Of a stretch of DNA of 11,455 nt, positions 1 through 6,350 are shown one piece after another. The notes below the pieces were generated by a model. That model was not told the DNA's origin and ran no database searches. It saw only the letters and a list, made by a program, of their open reading frames with translations. Origin of the DNA: Pseudomonadota bacterium (GTDB lineage Bacteria; Desulfobacterota; Desulfobulbia; Desulfobulbales; SURF-16). The position numbers and the translations under genes are program-made. Where the stretch lies: the NCBI GenBank assembly GCA_030597865.1, contig JAUVQZ010000076.1, forward strand, positions 1 through 11,455. The letters are read 5' to 3'. Numbering within the stretch: position 1 is the first letter of the stretch; every line of letters begins with the position of its first letter.

Positions 1-623
1 AGCTTAAACTGGTCATTTTTGACTGTGACGGGGTCATGTTCGACTCCAAAAATGCCAACAAGAATTATTATAACCATATTCTTGAAAACCTGGGCCACCC
101 GCCCATGACCCCGGAAGAGCTTGACTATGTCCATATCCACAATGTCATGCGCTCGGTTCGTTATCTGCTGCGCAACCATCCGGAGGATATTGACAAGGCA
201 GAGGAGTATCGGGCCGATCTTGATTACCAGCCATACCTCAAATACATGATCATGGAGCCGGACCTGATCGAATTTCTCGAGTATTTAGAGGCACATGGCA
301 TTGATGCCGCCATTTCCACCAGCCGCACCACCACCATGAATGATATCCTTGATATCTTCGGCCTGCGAAAATATTTCGGCAAGGTGATGACCACCTTTGA
401 CGTCACCAACCCCAAGCCCCATCCCGAGGCCCTGGAGGTCATCCTCGCCCATTACGGTCTCACGGCCCAGGAGGCCATTTACATTGGCGACTCCACTGTT
501 GACCGGGAACACTCGGCAGGGGTTGGCATGCAGCTCATCGCCTTTAAAAATCCGGATCTCAGCGCTGAATTTAATGTCACCAGCTTTATGGAAATCCCCA
601 AGAAGGCATCTTTTTTCCCATGA
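1..623 (+). CDS. HAD-superfamily hydrolase (phosphoglycolate-phosphatase-like), 5' end cut off by the window
   Basis: The frame is open from base 3, so the gene starts before the window; the ATG at 36 lies inside the catalytic motif and cannot be the start. HAD motif I is encoded at 12-47 (VIFDCDGVMFDS, with the nucleophile Asp and the acid/base Asp two residues later). Motif II is the Ser of AAISTSR, motif III the Lys of NPKPHPEAL, and motif IV is IYIGDSTVD, so all catalytic residues of a Mg-dependent HAD phosphatase are present. The helical stretch between motifs I and II is the size of a small cap domain. About 206 residues are visible, close to the usual 210-230 for the Gph/PGP-like group. 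It is soluble and probably cytoplasmic. The substrate cannot be told; phosphoglycolate or another small phosphoester is possible. It overlaps the next gene by ATGA, implying translational coupling. Family is secure, substrate unknown. Confidence 0.88.
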   Translation, partial: LKLVIFDCDGVMFDSKNANKNYYNHILENLGHPPMTPEELDYVHIHNVMRSVRYLLRNHPEDIDKAEEYRADLDYQPYLKYMIMEPDLIEFLEYLEAHGIDAAISTSRTTTMNDILDIFGLRKYFGKVMTTFDVTNPKPHPEALEVILAHYGLTAQEAIYIGDSTVDREHSAGVGMQLIAFKNPDLSAEFNVTSFMEIPKKASFFP

Positions 624-1102
624 GCAGCGAGAGCATAAAGCATATTTTCCTCATCCGGGCCGCCAACCAGGAGCAGGCCCAGCACAAGGTCGTCCATTTC
701 CTGGAACATACGGAACTTATCCGCTACGAGGCCACCACCATCCATGCCGCCTCCATCATGGATGGCGACAACCCTGCCTTCTGGCCAGAGCTTGATCAGG
801 GGGTTGCCAGCAATCGTACTTTTGCCAAGGGTCTCATCGTTGAGCTGCAAGAAACCGGGGTCAGCAGCCTGGCCGATCTCCAGAACCTGCCCCAGGGCTA
901 CCCCAGCAAGGTCCTCCATACCCTGAGCCATATCCTGGATGGCTTTATCGGCGTTGATTCAGCCTTTTATAATCTCTTAGAGGACTCCCACTGGCTCAGC
1001 GCCACATTGCGCGATGCCATCAGCAAGGCGCCAGGAGAATTCTGGCTGGTGCCGGTGGTGCCGGGCAGGTTGCAATACTCGGTGTTTCACCCCTCACCCT
1101 AA
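620..1102 (+). CDS. Hypothetical protein, translationally coupled to the HAD hydrolase
   Basis: A 160-residue protein I do not recognise. The ATG overlaps the stop codon of the HAD gene (ATGA at 620-623), so the pair is very likely one transcript and translationally coupled. No signal peptide or membrane segment is visible. The N-terminus (KHIFLIRAANQEQAQ) looks like a beta strand followed by a helix; the middle has a mixed alpha/beta pattern with an acidic HAASIMDGDNPAFWPEL region; a conserved-looking hydrophobic stretch ends at FWLVPVVPG. There are no Cys pairs or other obvious catalytic motifs. The last residues (YSVFHPSP) and the stop are encoded by a CCTCACCCTAACCCT stretch resembling a dispersed genomic repeat, so the native C-terminus may have been altered. 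The tight coupling suggests a role with the phosphatase, but this is inference only. Confidence 0.75.
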   Translation: MSSESIKHIFLIRAANQEQAQHKVVHFLEHTELIRYEATTIHAASIMDGDNPAFWPELDQGVASNRTFAKGLIVELQETGVSSLADLQNLPQGYPSKVLHTLSHILDGFIGVDSAFYNLLEDSHWLSATLRDAISKAPGEFWLVPVVPGRLQYSVFHPSP

Positions 1103-1147
1103 CCCTCCAGAGTCTCCTCTGTCGCTTACCTCCCCAAGGAGAGGGGA
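1085..1147. repeat. Possible degenerate repeat of the CCCTCACCCTAACCC type
   Basis: The sequence starts CCCCTCACCCTAACCCTC and ends TCCCCAAGGAGAGGGGA, where TCCCC and GGGGA can pair across a short loop. The edges resemble dispersed palindromic repeats (CCCTCACCCTAACCC ... GGGAGAGGG) common in many genomes, but the interior differs. It overlaps the stop codon of the preceding gene and lies between convergent genes. No T-tract follows, so it is not a clear terminator. Confidence 0.35.
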
Positions 1148-1224
1148 CATTGACTCGTGATACCAAACACCCTTCGCTGGTATGCGGTGTTGCTGGAAAT
1201 ATTATCCTGACCACTGCCATTTTT

Positions 1225-1464
1225 TCAATGGTGATGATGGTGGCCTGCCACCTTGCCGCCCAGCAATTCCAAGGCCTTTTCCAGGACCTTGTCCGTGTCG
1301 GCCATCATGGCCAGGGCCCTGTCGATCTCAACAGCGGCCTCACCCTGCCCTTCCGAACGGGCAATCTCCACCCATTTCTTGAATTCATCCTGGTGACTGT
1401 GGCTATGCTCAACCCAGTGGGGCAGGAGGATGCGCAGTTTTTCCAGGTTCGTTTTTTCACTCAT
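1225..1464 (-). CDS. Small His-rich protein with natural five-His C-terminus, paired with CooT; putative metal-binding accessory protein
   Basis: A 79-residue protein. The ATG at 1462-1464 is preceded by AGGAAAAG, so I prefer it over an in-frame start 28 codons upstream that has no ribosome site. Histidines cluster at H16, H20, H22 and H24 in a LLPHWVEHSHSHQDEF context, and the protein ends in five histidines (H75-79). The rest is acidic helix with hydrophobic heptads (IDRALAMMADTDKVLEKALELL), consistent with a two-helix fold. I recall similar small proteins (LLPHWIEHN... pattern, possibly the DUF8180 family) in anaerobes, but could not check this. It lies 139 bases downstream of the CooT-like gene on the same strand. 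His-rich tails are typical of nickel chaperones such as HypB and UreE, so a nickel storage or delivery role with CooT is inferred, not shown. Confidence 0.8.
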   Translation of the reverse strand: MSEKTNLEKLRILLPHWVEHSHSHQDEFKKWVEIARSEGQGEAAVEIDRALAMMADTDKVLEKALELLGGKVAGHHHHH

Positions 1465-1540
1465 GGTCTTTTCCTGTAAGAGATAAATATATCTTGCCTG
1501 CATGGAAGCGCAGGGGCATAAAAAAACATACGGCTCTTTC

Positions 1541-1599
1541 TTTGCCACGGAAATTTCAAACCAAACCTTTCCGTGTTTTCTGTGGATTCCGTGGCGAAA
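1541..1599. repeat. Imperfect inverted repeat between the two nickel-associated genes
   Basis: TTTGCCACGGAA at 1541-1552 pairs with TTCCGTGGCGAAA at 1587-1599, with one unpaired base. The loop contains a further partial copy (TTTCCGTGTTTTCTGTGG). Related CACGGATTCCCGTGG-like sequence occurs at 5817-5831 and 6295-6310, so this may be a small dispersed hairpin repeat. Since it lies in the gap of a minus-strand gene pair it could also modulate read-through or stabilise the upstream message. No long T-tract follows on the minus strand, so it is not a standard terminator. Confidence 0.5.
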
Positions 1600-1603
1600 A
1601 AAT

Positions 1604-1798
1604 TCAGCTCGATGGCACCAGGGTGACGGTGCCGCTGTTAAAATCCATCCTTTTCACCATGGCCTGGGGCACAAGCTTGGGCGGGTCAAACAGGGTGGAG
1701 ACCTCTATGCCATCGTCTTTTGCCTCAAGCAGGGTGACATTTTCCATGATCACCTCCTGACCCCCATCTTTTTCCAGGACAACACTCATCTGGCACAT
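1604..1798 (-). CDS. CooT-family nickel-binding protein
   Basis: A 64-residue protein beginning MCQMSVVLEK. The ATG at 1796-1798 has GGAGG seven bases upstream. CooT proteins are about 60-66 residues, start Met-Cys and bind Ni(II) in a homodimer through Cys2; Rhodospirillum rubrum CooT is the founding member and assists nickel insertion into carbon monoxide dehydrogenase. Here Cys2 is present and is the only cysteine. The family pattern is visible: an N-terminal strand, an acidic turn (EKDGGQEVIMENV), then LLEAKDDGIEVSTLFDPPK and a C-terminal RMDFNSGTVTLV strand. Older databases label the family as predicted RNA-binding. The small His-rich gene follows on the same strand. No CODH gene (cooS) lies in the window, so the client enzyme (CODH, hydrogenase or other nickel enzyme) is unknown. 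I leave the symbol empty because function in the CO pathway is not shown. Confidence 0.85.
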   Translation of the reverse strand: MCQMSVVLEKDGGQEVIMENVTLLEAKDDGIEVSTLFDPPKLVPQAMVKRMDFNSGTVTLVPSS

Positions 1799-1924
1799 GG
1801 ATTTCCTCCGTGGTAATTTGAATACAGATATGGCCTTGATCCTTGTTCACTGATCTGTTTTTTTTGCTACAGTGGCCAACAATACCCCATGACCCCCTCT
1901 TATTTCAACTGCAAGGAAGGATAG

Positions 1925-2329
1925 ATGCTGACAAATTTTGCGAAAATCAAAGAAATCCTGGCCCAGTCCAAGACCATTGCCATGGTCGGTCTGTCCCCCA
2001 AGGAAAATCGCCCATCCAATATTGTGGCCCGCTACCTGATGGCTGCCGGTTACACCATTATTCCGGTAAACCCGGGCCAGGGTGAAATCCTGGCTGAAAA
2101 ATGTTACCCCAGCCTGCTGGAGATTCCCCAGGCCGTCGATCTGGTGGATATCTTCCGCCGCCCCGAAGAGGTGGGGCCGGTGGTTGACGATGCCATTCAG
2201 ATCGGCGCCAAGGTTGTCTGGATGCAGGAGGGTATCGTCAATGAGGAGGCGGCGCTGGTGGCCAGGGCCGCCGGGCTGACGGTGATCATGGATCGCTGTC
2301 TGAAGATTGATCATGCCAGTTTGGCCTAG
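1925..2329 (+). CDS. CoA-binding protein (YccU-like, CoA_binding_2)
   Basis: A 134-residue single-domain Rossmann protein. The ATG is preceded by AAGGAAGG. Features of the YccU-type CoA-binding family are in order: IAMVGLSPKENRPS (residues 18-31, first strand and nucleotide loop), IIPVNPGQ (45-52), the DLVDIFRRPEEV strand and helix (72-83), VVWMQEGIVNEEA (97-109), and MDRCLKIDH (122-130) near the C-terminus. The length is typical of the stand-alone family (about 130-145). It is cytoplasmic. Homologues bind CoA in vitro, but their cellular role is not established; the domain also occurs in acyl-CoA synthetases (ADP-forming) and succinyl-CoA synthetase. It is divergent from CooT across a 126-base gap that must hold both promoters, and it precedes hisS after 196 bases containing a repeat and a candidate promoter, so it is probably a separate transcript. 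Confidence 0.9.
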   Translation: MLTNFAKIKEILAQSKTIAMVGLSPKENRPSNIVARYLMAAGYTIIPVNPGQGEILAEKCYPSLLEIPQAVDLVDIFRRPEEVGPVVDDAIQIGAKVVWMQEGIVNEEAALVARAAGLTVIMDRCLKIDHASLA

Positions 2330-2345
2330 GTGCATTGTCCAACCA

Positions 2346-2410
2346 CCCTTCGACAGGCTCAGGGTACGCTCTCTGGGCCCCAGGGTACGGCCTCTGAGCC
2401 TGTCGAAGGG
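2346..2410. repeat. Palindromic dispersed repeat (CCCTTCGACAGGCTCAG family)
   Basis: CCCTTCGACAGGCTCAG at 2346-2362 is exactly repeated as its reverse complement at 2394-2410, giving 17-bp perfect arms around a 31-base loop that holds a nested hairpin (TGGG C CCCA). The same core recurs at 5919, 5984, 6042 and 6064. This is a well-known type of short palindromic intergenic repeat in many bacteria. It sits between the CoA-binding gene and the candidate hisS promoter and could act as a transcript 3'-end stabiliser. Confidence 0.85.
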
Positions 2411-2421
2411 CGCACATTCCC

Positions 2422-2450
2422 TTGACTTTCCTTGCTTCTTGGGCTACATA
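2422..2450 (+). promoter_or_regulatory. Candidate sigma-70 promoter for hisS-aspS
   Basis: TTGACT at 2422-2427 is followed after 17 bases by TACATA at 2445-2450. The -35 box matches five of six consensus bases; the -10 box is weak. It lies about 75 bases before the hisS start and just after the palindromic repeat. It is predicted by eye only. Confidence 0.4.
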
Positions 2451-2525
2451 TTCTCGCTTTTCCATATCCCTTTCAGGCCTGGCCATTGCGGCAGGTTTTT
2501 CAAATGATCAAGACGGAGAAAGCTG

Positions 2526-3800
2526 GTGGCAGTTAAAGCGTTAAAAGGCTTCAAAGATATCATCCCGGGCGAGGTGGAGACCTGGCAGCTCATTGAGGCC
2601 ACGGCCCGTGATATCCTGCACCGCTTTGGCTGCAACGAGATCAAGGTTCCCATCCTTGAAAAGACCAAGCTTTTCAAACGCTCCATTGGCGAGACCACGG
2701 ATATCGTTGAAAAGGAGATGTACACCTTTCCCGACCGCAACGGCTCTTCCCTGACCATGCGGCCGGAGGGCACCGCCCCAGTACTGAGGGCCTACATCGA
2801 AAACGGCCTCCATGCCGCCAAACCAATCCAGAAGCTCTACACCATTGGCCCCATGTTCCGCCATGAACGGCCCCAGAAGGGTAGGCTCCGCCAGTTTCAC
2901 CAGGTCTCGGTGGAGGTGGTGGGCACGGACCTGCCCAGGGTGGACGCCGAACTCATGGCCATGGCTGCCCTGATCTTAGAGGAGCTGGGACTTGCCGCCA
3001 GCCTGGAGATCAACTCCCTGGGCTGTCCCAAATGCCGCCCCGCCTTTAATAAGGCCCTGCTGGATTTCATCACCGGCTTTGATGATCTCTGCGACGACTG
3101 CCTGCGCCGCCGCAACACCAACCCCCTGCGGGTCTTGGATTGCAAGAGCGCCAACTGTCAGGCCCATTACAAAGACGCGCCCTCCATCCTTGACCACCTC
3201 TGCGCCGGCTGTGACGAGCATTTCAGCGCCGTGAAAGGGGGGCTTGATCTCCTTGGGGTCAGCTATACGGTGAATTCCTTCATGGTTCGCGGCCTTGATT
3301 ATTATACCCGCACCACCTTTGAACTATTGACCAATGATCTCGGGGCCCAGAGCGCCATCGGGGCCGGTGGCCGTTACGACGGCCTGGTGGCCCAGCTCGG
3401 CGGCCCCAAGGTGCCGGGCATCGGTTTTGCCATGGGCATGGAACGCCTGGCCCTCCTCCTTAATCAGCAGGAGGATGTCCTGGCCGATCCTGAGATTGAT
3501 CTCTTTATTGCCGCCCTTGGCCCCGCAGCCCAGGACGAGGGATTTAAGATGTGCCATGCCCTGCGGGCCCTTGGCCTGTCCGTGGCCATGGACTACCAGG
3601 ATCGCAGCCTGAAAAACCAGATGAAGCAGGCTGGCAAGGCCAAAGCCCGCTTTGTCCTCATCCTCGGGGACGAGGAACTGGCCAATGCCCAGGCTGTCCT
3701 GCGTAATATGGAGAGCCACGACCAGCAAGATGTCGCCCTGGGCGGCGACATCAAGGCCTGGGGCCTGGAACTCGCCAACAGATTGTTTGACCCAGAGTGA
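2526..3800 (+). CDS. hisS: Histidyl-tRNA synthetase
   Basis: A 424-residue class II synthetase that charges tRNA-His with histidine. The start is GTG at 2526 with GGAG eight bases upstream; the nearby ATG at 2504 is out of frame. Visible motifs: the N-terminal LKGFKDIIPGE that opens HisRS enzymes; MRPEGTAPVLRAY (78-90); motif 2 FRHERPQKGRLRQFHQ (111-126) with its ATP-contacting Arg; the histidine-binding VRGLDYYTRTTFE (254-266) with the catalytic Arg; AGGRYDGL (280-287); and motif 3 GIGFAMGMERL (298-308). The anticodon-binding alpha/beta domain is about 325-424. The insertion between motifs 2 and 3 carries eight cysteines in four pairs (C167/C170, C189/C192, C206/C211, C226/C229), which could hold metal; related Cys-bearing insertions occur in many bacterial HisRS. 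The length is normal, so it is the true synthetase rather than HisZ. It heads a probable operon with aspS. Confidence 0.97.
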   Translation: MAVKALKGFKDIIPGEVETWQLIEATARDILHRFGCNEIKVPILEKTKLFKRSIGETTDIVEKEMYTFPDRNGSSLTMRPEGTAPVLRAYIENGLHAAKPIQKLYTIGPMFRHERPQKGRLRQFHQVSVEVVGTDLPRVDAELMAMAALILEELGLAASLEINSLGCPKCRPAFNKALLDFITGFDDLCDDCLRRRNTNPLRVLDCKSANCQAHYKDAPSILDHLCAGCDEHFSAVKGGLDLLGVSYTVNSFMVRGLDYYTRTTFELLTNDLGAQSAIGAGGRYDGLVAQLGGPKVPGIGFAMGMERLALLLNQQEDVLADPEIDLFIAALGPAAQDEGFKMCHALRALGLSVAMDYQDRSLKNQMKQAGKAKARFVLILGDEELANAQAVLRNMESHDQQDVALGGDIKAWGLELANRLFDPE

Positions 3801-3876
3801 GATGCCCATATCGGCCATTTATACCGACACAAAAAGATACTTAACCAATACCGCGATGACGAATAAAGGTCTAAGG

Positions 3877-3907
3877 GATTGAGGGATCTCCCCTTCATCC
3901 CTCATCC
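3877..3907 (+). other. Hairpin in the hisS-aspS spacer
   Basis: TGAGGGAT at 3880-3887 pairs perfectly with ATCCCTCA at 3897-3904 over a nine-base loop, and GGA/TCC extends the stem past one bulged T. It lies about 40 bases before the aspS start and ends well before its ribosome site. No T-tract follows, so it is not an intrinsic terminator. It may stabilise or process the dicistronic message, or be part of a small CATCCTTCA-type repeat. Confidence 0.45.
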
Positions 3908-3946
3908 TTCATACTTCATCCTTTGCCAACACATAGGAGCAAGCCA

Positions 3947-5743
3947 ATGGAATCCATGGGCGATCTCGTCAGAACACATAAATGCAACGACCTCAGCAAC
4001 GCCAACAGCGGTGAGGAGGTTATCCTCATGGGCTGGGTGCTGCGGCGCCGCGACCATGGCGGGGTCATCTTTATCGACCTCCGTGACCGCTGGGGCATCA
4101 CCCAGGTTGTTTTTAACCCGGAGCTTAACCCCGAGGTCCACGCCAAGGCCCATGGCCTGCGCAGCGAGTGGGTCCTGGCCATACGGGGCAAGGTGAGTGA
4201 GCGCCCTGACGGCATGATCAATGACAAGCTGGCCACCGGCGCCATTGAGATCATGGTGGATGAGCTCCGCATCTTAAACAAGTCCCAGACCCCACCCTTT
4301 CCCCTGGATGAGGACGGCGACATCTCTGAAAATCTGCGCCTCCAGTACCGCTATATTGACCTGCGCCGGTCCGGCATGGCCGCAAATCTCATTGCCCGCC
4401 ATAAGGCGGCCCAGGCCATCCGCTCCTTTTTGAACGATGAAAATTTCCTGGAGATCGAGACCCCGATGCTCACCCGCTCCACCCCTGAAGGGGCGCGGGA
4501 CTATCTGGTGCCGAGCAGGGTCAATGCCGGTAAATTCTACGCCCTGCCCCAGTCCCCCCAGCTCTTTAAGCAGCTTCTCATGGTGGCTGGCATGGACCGC
4601 TATTACCAGATCACCAAATGCTTCCGCGATGAAGACCTGCGGGCCGACCGCCAGCCCGAGTTTACCCAGGTGGATATGGAACTCTCCTTTATCAACGAGG
4701 AGGAGATCTACCGGATCGGCGAGGAGATGATGGTGGCCCTGTTCCGCGCCACCAAGGATGTGGAGATCAGCATCCCCTTTCCCCGCATAACCTATGATGA
4801 ATCCGTGGCCCGCTATGGCACCGACCGGCCAGATGTCCGTTTCGGCCTGGAGCTCAACGACCTCACCGGTATTGTCAAGGACGCCAGCTTCAAGGTCTTT
4901 CGTGGGGTGGTGGAAAAGGGCGGTGTGGTCAAGGCCATCAATGCCAAGGGCTGCGCCACCTTCTCCCGTAAGGATCTTGACAATCTCACCGAGTTTGCCG
5001 GTAATTACGGGGCCAAGGGGTTGGCCTGGGTGAAGATGAAGGCGGAGGGAGAATGGCAGTCACCCATTGCCAAGTTTTTTAAGGATGAGGAGCGGGCCGC
5101 CATGACCGCCGCCCTTGGGGCTGAAGAGGGAGATCTGCTGCTCTTCCAGGCCGACGAGCCAACCGTTGTCCACCAGGTTCTGGCCGAAATTCGCCTGGAG
5201 CTGGCCCGCCGCATGGGGCTGCTCAACAGGGATGAGTTCAGCTTCCTCTGGGTCACCGACTTCCCCCTGGTGGAGTACAACCAGGAGCTCAAGCGCCACA
5301 CCTCAGTGCATCATCCCTTTACCATGCCCAGGGAGGAGGACATCCACCTCCTGGACAGCGACCCTGCCAAGGTCAAGAGCCGGGCCTATGATATGGTCTT
5401 AAACGGCACCGAGATCGGCGGCGGCTCCCTGCGTATCCACCAGAAGGAGCTGCAGGACAAGGTCTTTAAGGCCCTGGGCATTGATGATGATGAGGCCAAT
5501 GACAAGTTCGCCTTCCTGCTCAAGGCCCTGGAGCTGGGCGCCCCGCCCCATGGCGGCATGGCCTTTGGCTTTGACCGGCTGATGATGATTCTCCTGGGCT
5601 GTGACACCATCCGCGACGTCATTGCCTTTCCCAAGACCCAGAAGGCCTCCTGCCCGCTCACCGAGGCCCCGGCCTCTGTGGCCCGCAAACAGCTCACCGA
5701 GCTTTATCTCCGCCCCGACTGGGAGGAGAAGAAGGCCGAGTAG
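3947..5743 (+). CDS. aspS: Aspartyl-tRNA synthetase, bacterial type, probably non-discriminating
   Basis: A 598-residue class IIb synthetase, normal for bacterial AspRS with its GAD insertion. The ATG at 3947 has AGGAG eight bases upstream; an in-frame TTG at 3923 lacks a site. Domains: OB-fold anticodon domain (about 1-120, GWVLRRRDHGGVIFIDLRDR at 29-48); motif 1 region FLEIETPMLTRSTPEGARDYLVPSR (167-191); the flipping-loop and active-site segment LPQSPQLFKQLLM; motif 2 FRDEDLRADRQPEFTQ (226-241); GAD insertion roughly 290-430; TSVHHPFTMP; and motif 3 GFDR (541-544). H37 and G89 align with H31 and G82 of Pseudomonas aeruginosa AspRS, residues linked to relaxed tRNA specificity, so this enzyme may also charge tRNA-Asn for GatCAB amidation. 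It follows hisS after 146 bases and ends at a strong terminator. Confidence 0.97.
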   Translation: MESMGDLVRTHKCNDLSNANSGEEVILMGWVLRRRDHGGVIFIDLRDRWGITQVVFNPELNPEVHAKAHGLRSEWVLAIRGKVSERPDGMINDKLATGAIEIMVDELRILNKSQTPPFPLDEDGDISENLRLQYRYIDLRRSGMAANLIARHKAAQAIRSFLNDENFLEIETPMLTRSTPEGARDYLVPSRVNAGKFYALPQSPQLFKQLLMVAGMDRYYQITKCFRDEDLRADRQPEFTQVDMELSFINEEEIYRIGEEMMVALFRATKDVEISIPFPRITYDESVARYGTDRPDVRFGLELNDLTGIVKDASFKVFRGVVEKGGVVKAINAKGCATFSRKDLDNLTEFAGNYGAKGLAWVKMKAEGEWQSPIAKFFKDEERAAMTAALGAEEGDLLLFQADEPTVVHQVLAEIRLELARRMGLLNRDEFSFLWVTDFPLVEYNQELKRHTSVHHPFTMPREEDIHLLDSDPAKVKSRAYDMVLNGTEIGGGSLRIHQKELQDKVFKALGIDDDEANDKFAFLLKALELGAPPHGGMAFGFDRLMMILLGCDTIRDVIAFPKTQKASCPLTEAPASVARKQLTELYLRPDWEEKKAE

Positions 5744-5765
5744 GTTTACCACCTATATCTGCAAC

Positions 5766-5807
5766 AAAAAAAGGGGAACCGGCTGTAAGCCGGTTCCCCT
5801 TTTTTTT
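5766..5807 (+). terminator. Intrinsic terminator after aspS (A-tract on the other side makes it bidirectional)
   Basis: GGGGAACCGGCT at 5773-5784 pairs with AGCCGGTTCCCC at 5788-5799 around a three-base loop (GTA), giving a perfect 12-bp GC-rich stem. It is followed by eight Ts and preceded by seven As. It lies 22 bases after the aspS stop and ends the hisS-aspS transcript. Confidence 0.95.
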
Positions 5808-5918
5808 AGATTCAGCACGGATTCCCGTGGGGAGATCTGTGCCCAGCATCATCTTTCTTGCTACGAATATTGTTTTATTCCCTTTCGTCCGCTTGCGCTG
5901 CTGCGTGCCCAGCCAGTG

Positions 5919-6083
5919 CCCCTCGACAGGCTCAGGAAACTCTCCTCTCCGGATAACCTCGGGGCCCCGGTTTAGCCAAGGCGTTTCGACAGGCTCAACG
6001 GACGGGCATTTACAGAGTGTGGAGGTTCAAACCACTGATCTCTGAGCCTGTCCAAAGGCGGTGCCCTGAGCTTGTCGAAGGGG
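5919..6083. repeat. Cluster of four GACAGGCTCAG-type repeat units
   Basis: CCCCTCGACAGGCTCAGG (5919-5936) and TTTCGACAGGCTCA (5984-5997) are in one orientation. CTGAGCCTGTCCAAAGG (6042-6058) and CCCTGAGCTTGTCGAAGGGG (6064-6083) are in the other. All are variants of the arm of the palindrome at 2346-2410. The arrangement (two forward, two reverse) lets them fold into nested hairpins. The spacers differ, so this is a repeat cluster and not a CRISPR array. Confidence 0.8.
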
Positions 6084-6164
6084 TGGGGCAGTTCAGGTCT
6101 GAATGGGGAAGGTCAAAAAATCTAACCCTACTAAAGAGGAAGTGGACTTAGAACTTTTCAGGAC

Positions 6165-6189
6165 TCTTTTCAGTACCCCCTTGAGGGGT
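6165..6189. repeat. Partial copy of the MITE interior, inverted
   Basis: TCTTTTC followed by TACCCCCTTGAGGGGT matches the reverse complement of 6668-6692 (ACCCCTCAAGGGGGTA then GAAAAGA) with only two or three differences. The CCCCTTGAGGGG core is itself palindromic. It may be a remnant of a second copy of the element at 6554-6810. Confidence 0.5.
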
Positions 6190-6350
6190 ATAAGTGCCTT
6201 AATAGTAGGCGCTTGTTTTTGTTATAAAATAAACACCTGAGTTCCTTGCATTTTATTGCAGGAAATGAGCGACAAGGCACTAAAACCCATGAATCCACGG
6301 TAATCCGTGATGAACATTTTTTATGTATAGCGTTGAAGGCAGAAAGGCCC

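Larger units (their letters stand above)
5808..6350. other. Non-coding stretch with repeats and small hairpins
   Basis: I find no credible gene here. It holds a cluster of GACAGGCTCAG-type repeats (5919-6083); a 25-base segment (6165-6189) that matches, in inverted orientation, the interior of the MITE-like element downstream; a hairpin of TTCCTTGCA with TGCAGGAA (6242-6264); an inverted pair AGTGCCTT (6193-6200) and AAGGCACT (6274-6281); and a short hairpin CACGG-TAAT-CCGTG (6296-6309) followed shortly by six Ts. The last could be a weak plus-strand terminator. The base composition from about 6110 to 6320 is more AT-rich than in the flanking genes, which suggests decayed or acquired sequence. 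Confidence 0.6.

Noticed and set aside
1465..1548. N-terminal extension of 28 codons on the His-tail protein
   Set aside because: The extension overlaps the repeat hairpin, has odd composition with several Cys and Tyr, and lacks a ribosome site; AGGAAAAG precedes the ATG at 1464.
1494..1816. Plus-strand frames of about 88-104 codons
   Set aside because: They run antisense to the CooT-like gene and through the hairpin repeat; no ribosome site and no recognisable protein.
1847..2335. A 162-codon minus-strand frame opposite the CoA-binding gene
   Set aside because: It is a shadow of the CoA-binding protein, whose motifs and ribosome site are clear.
3923..3946. TTG at 3923 as the aspS start
   Set aside because: There is no ribosome site before it, and AGGAG lies eight bases before the ATG at 3947, which also gives the normal AspRS N-terminus.
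5919..6083. CRISPR array
   Set aside because: The units occur in both orientations, vary in sequence and have unequal spacers; they belong to a palindromic dispersed repeat family.
6100..6320. Structured RNA gene or riboswitch
   Set aside because: There are several small hairpins and a T-run, but no match to a riboswitch, 6S RNA, tmRNA or tRNA that I can recognise, and no gene starts downstream on the plus strand.
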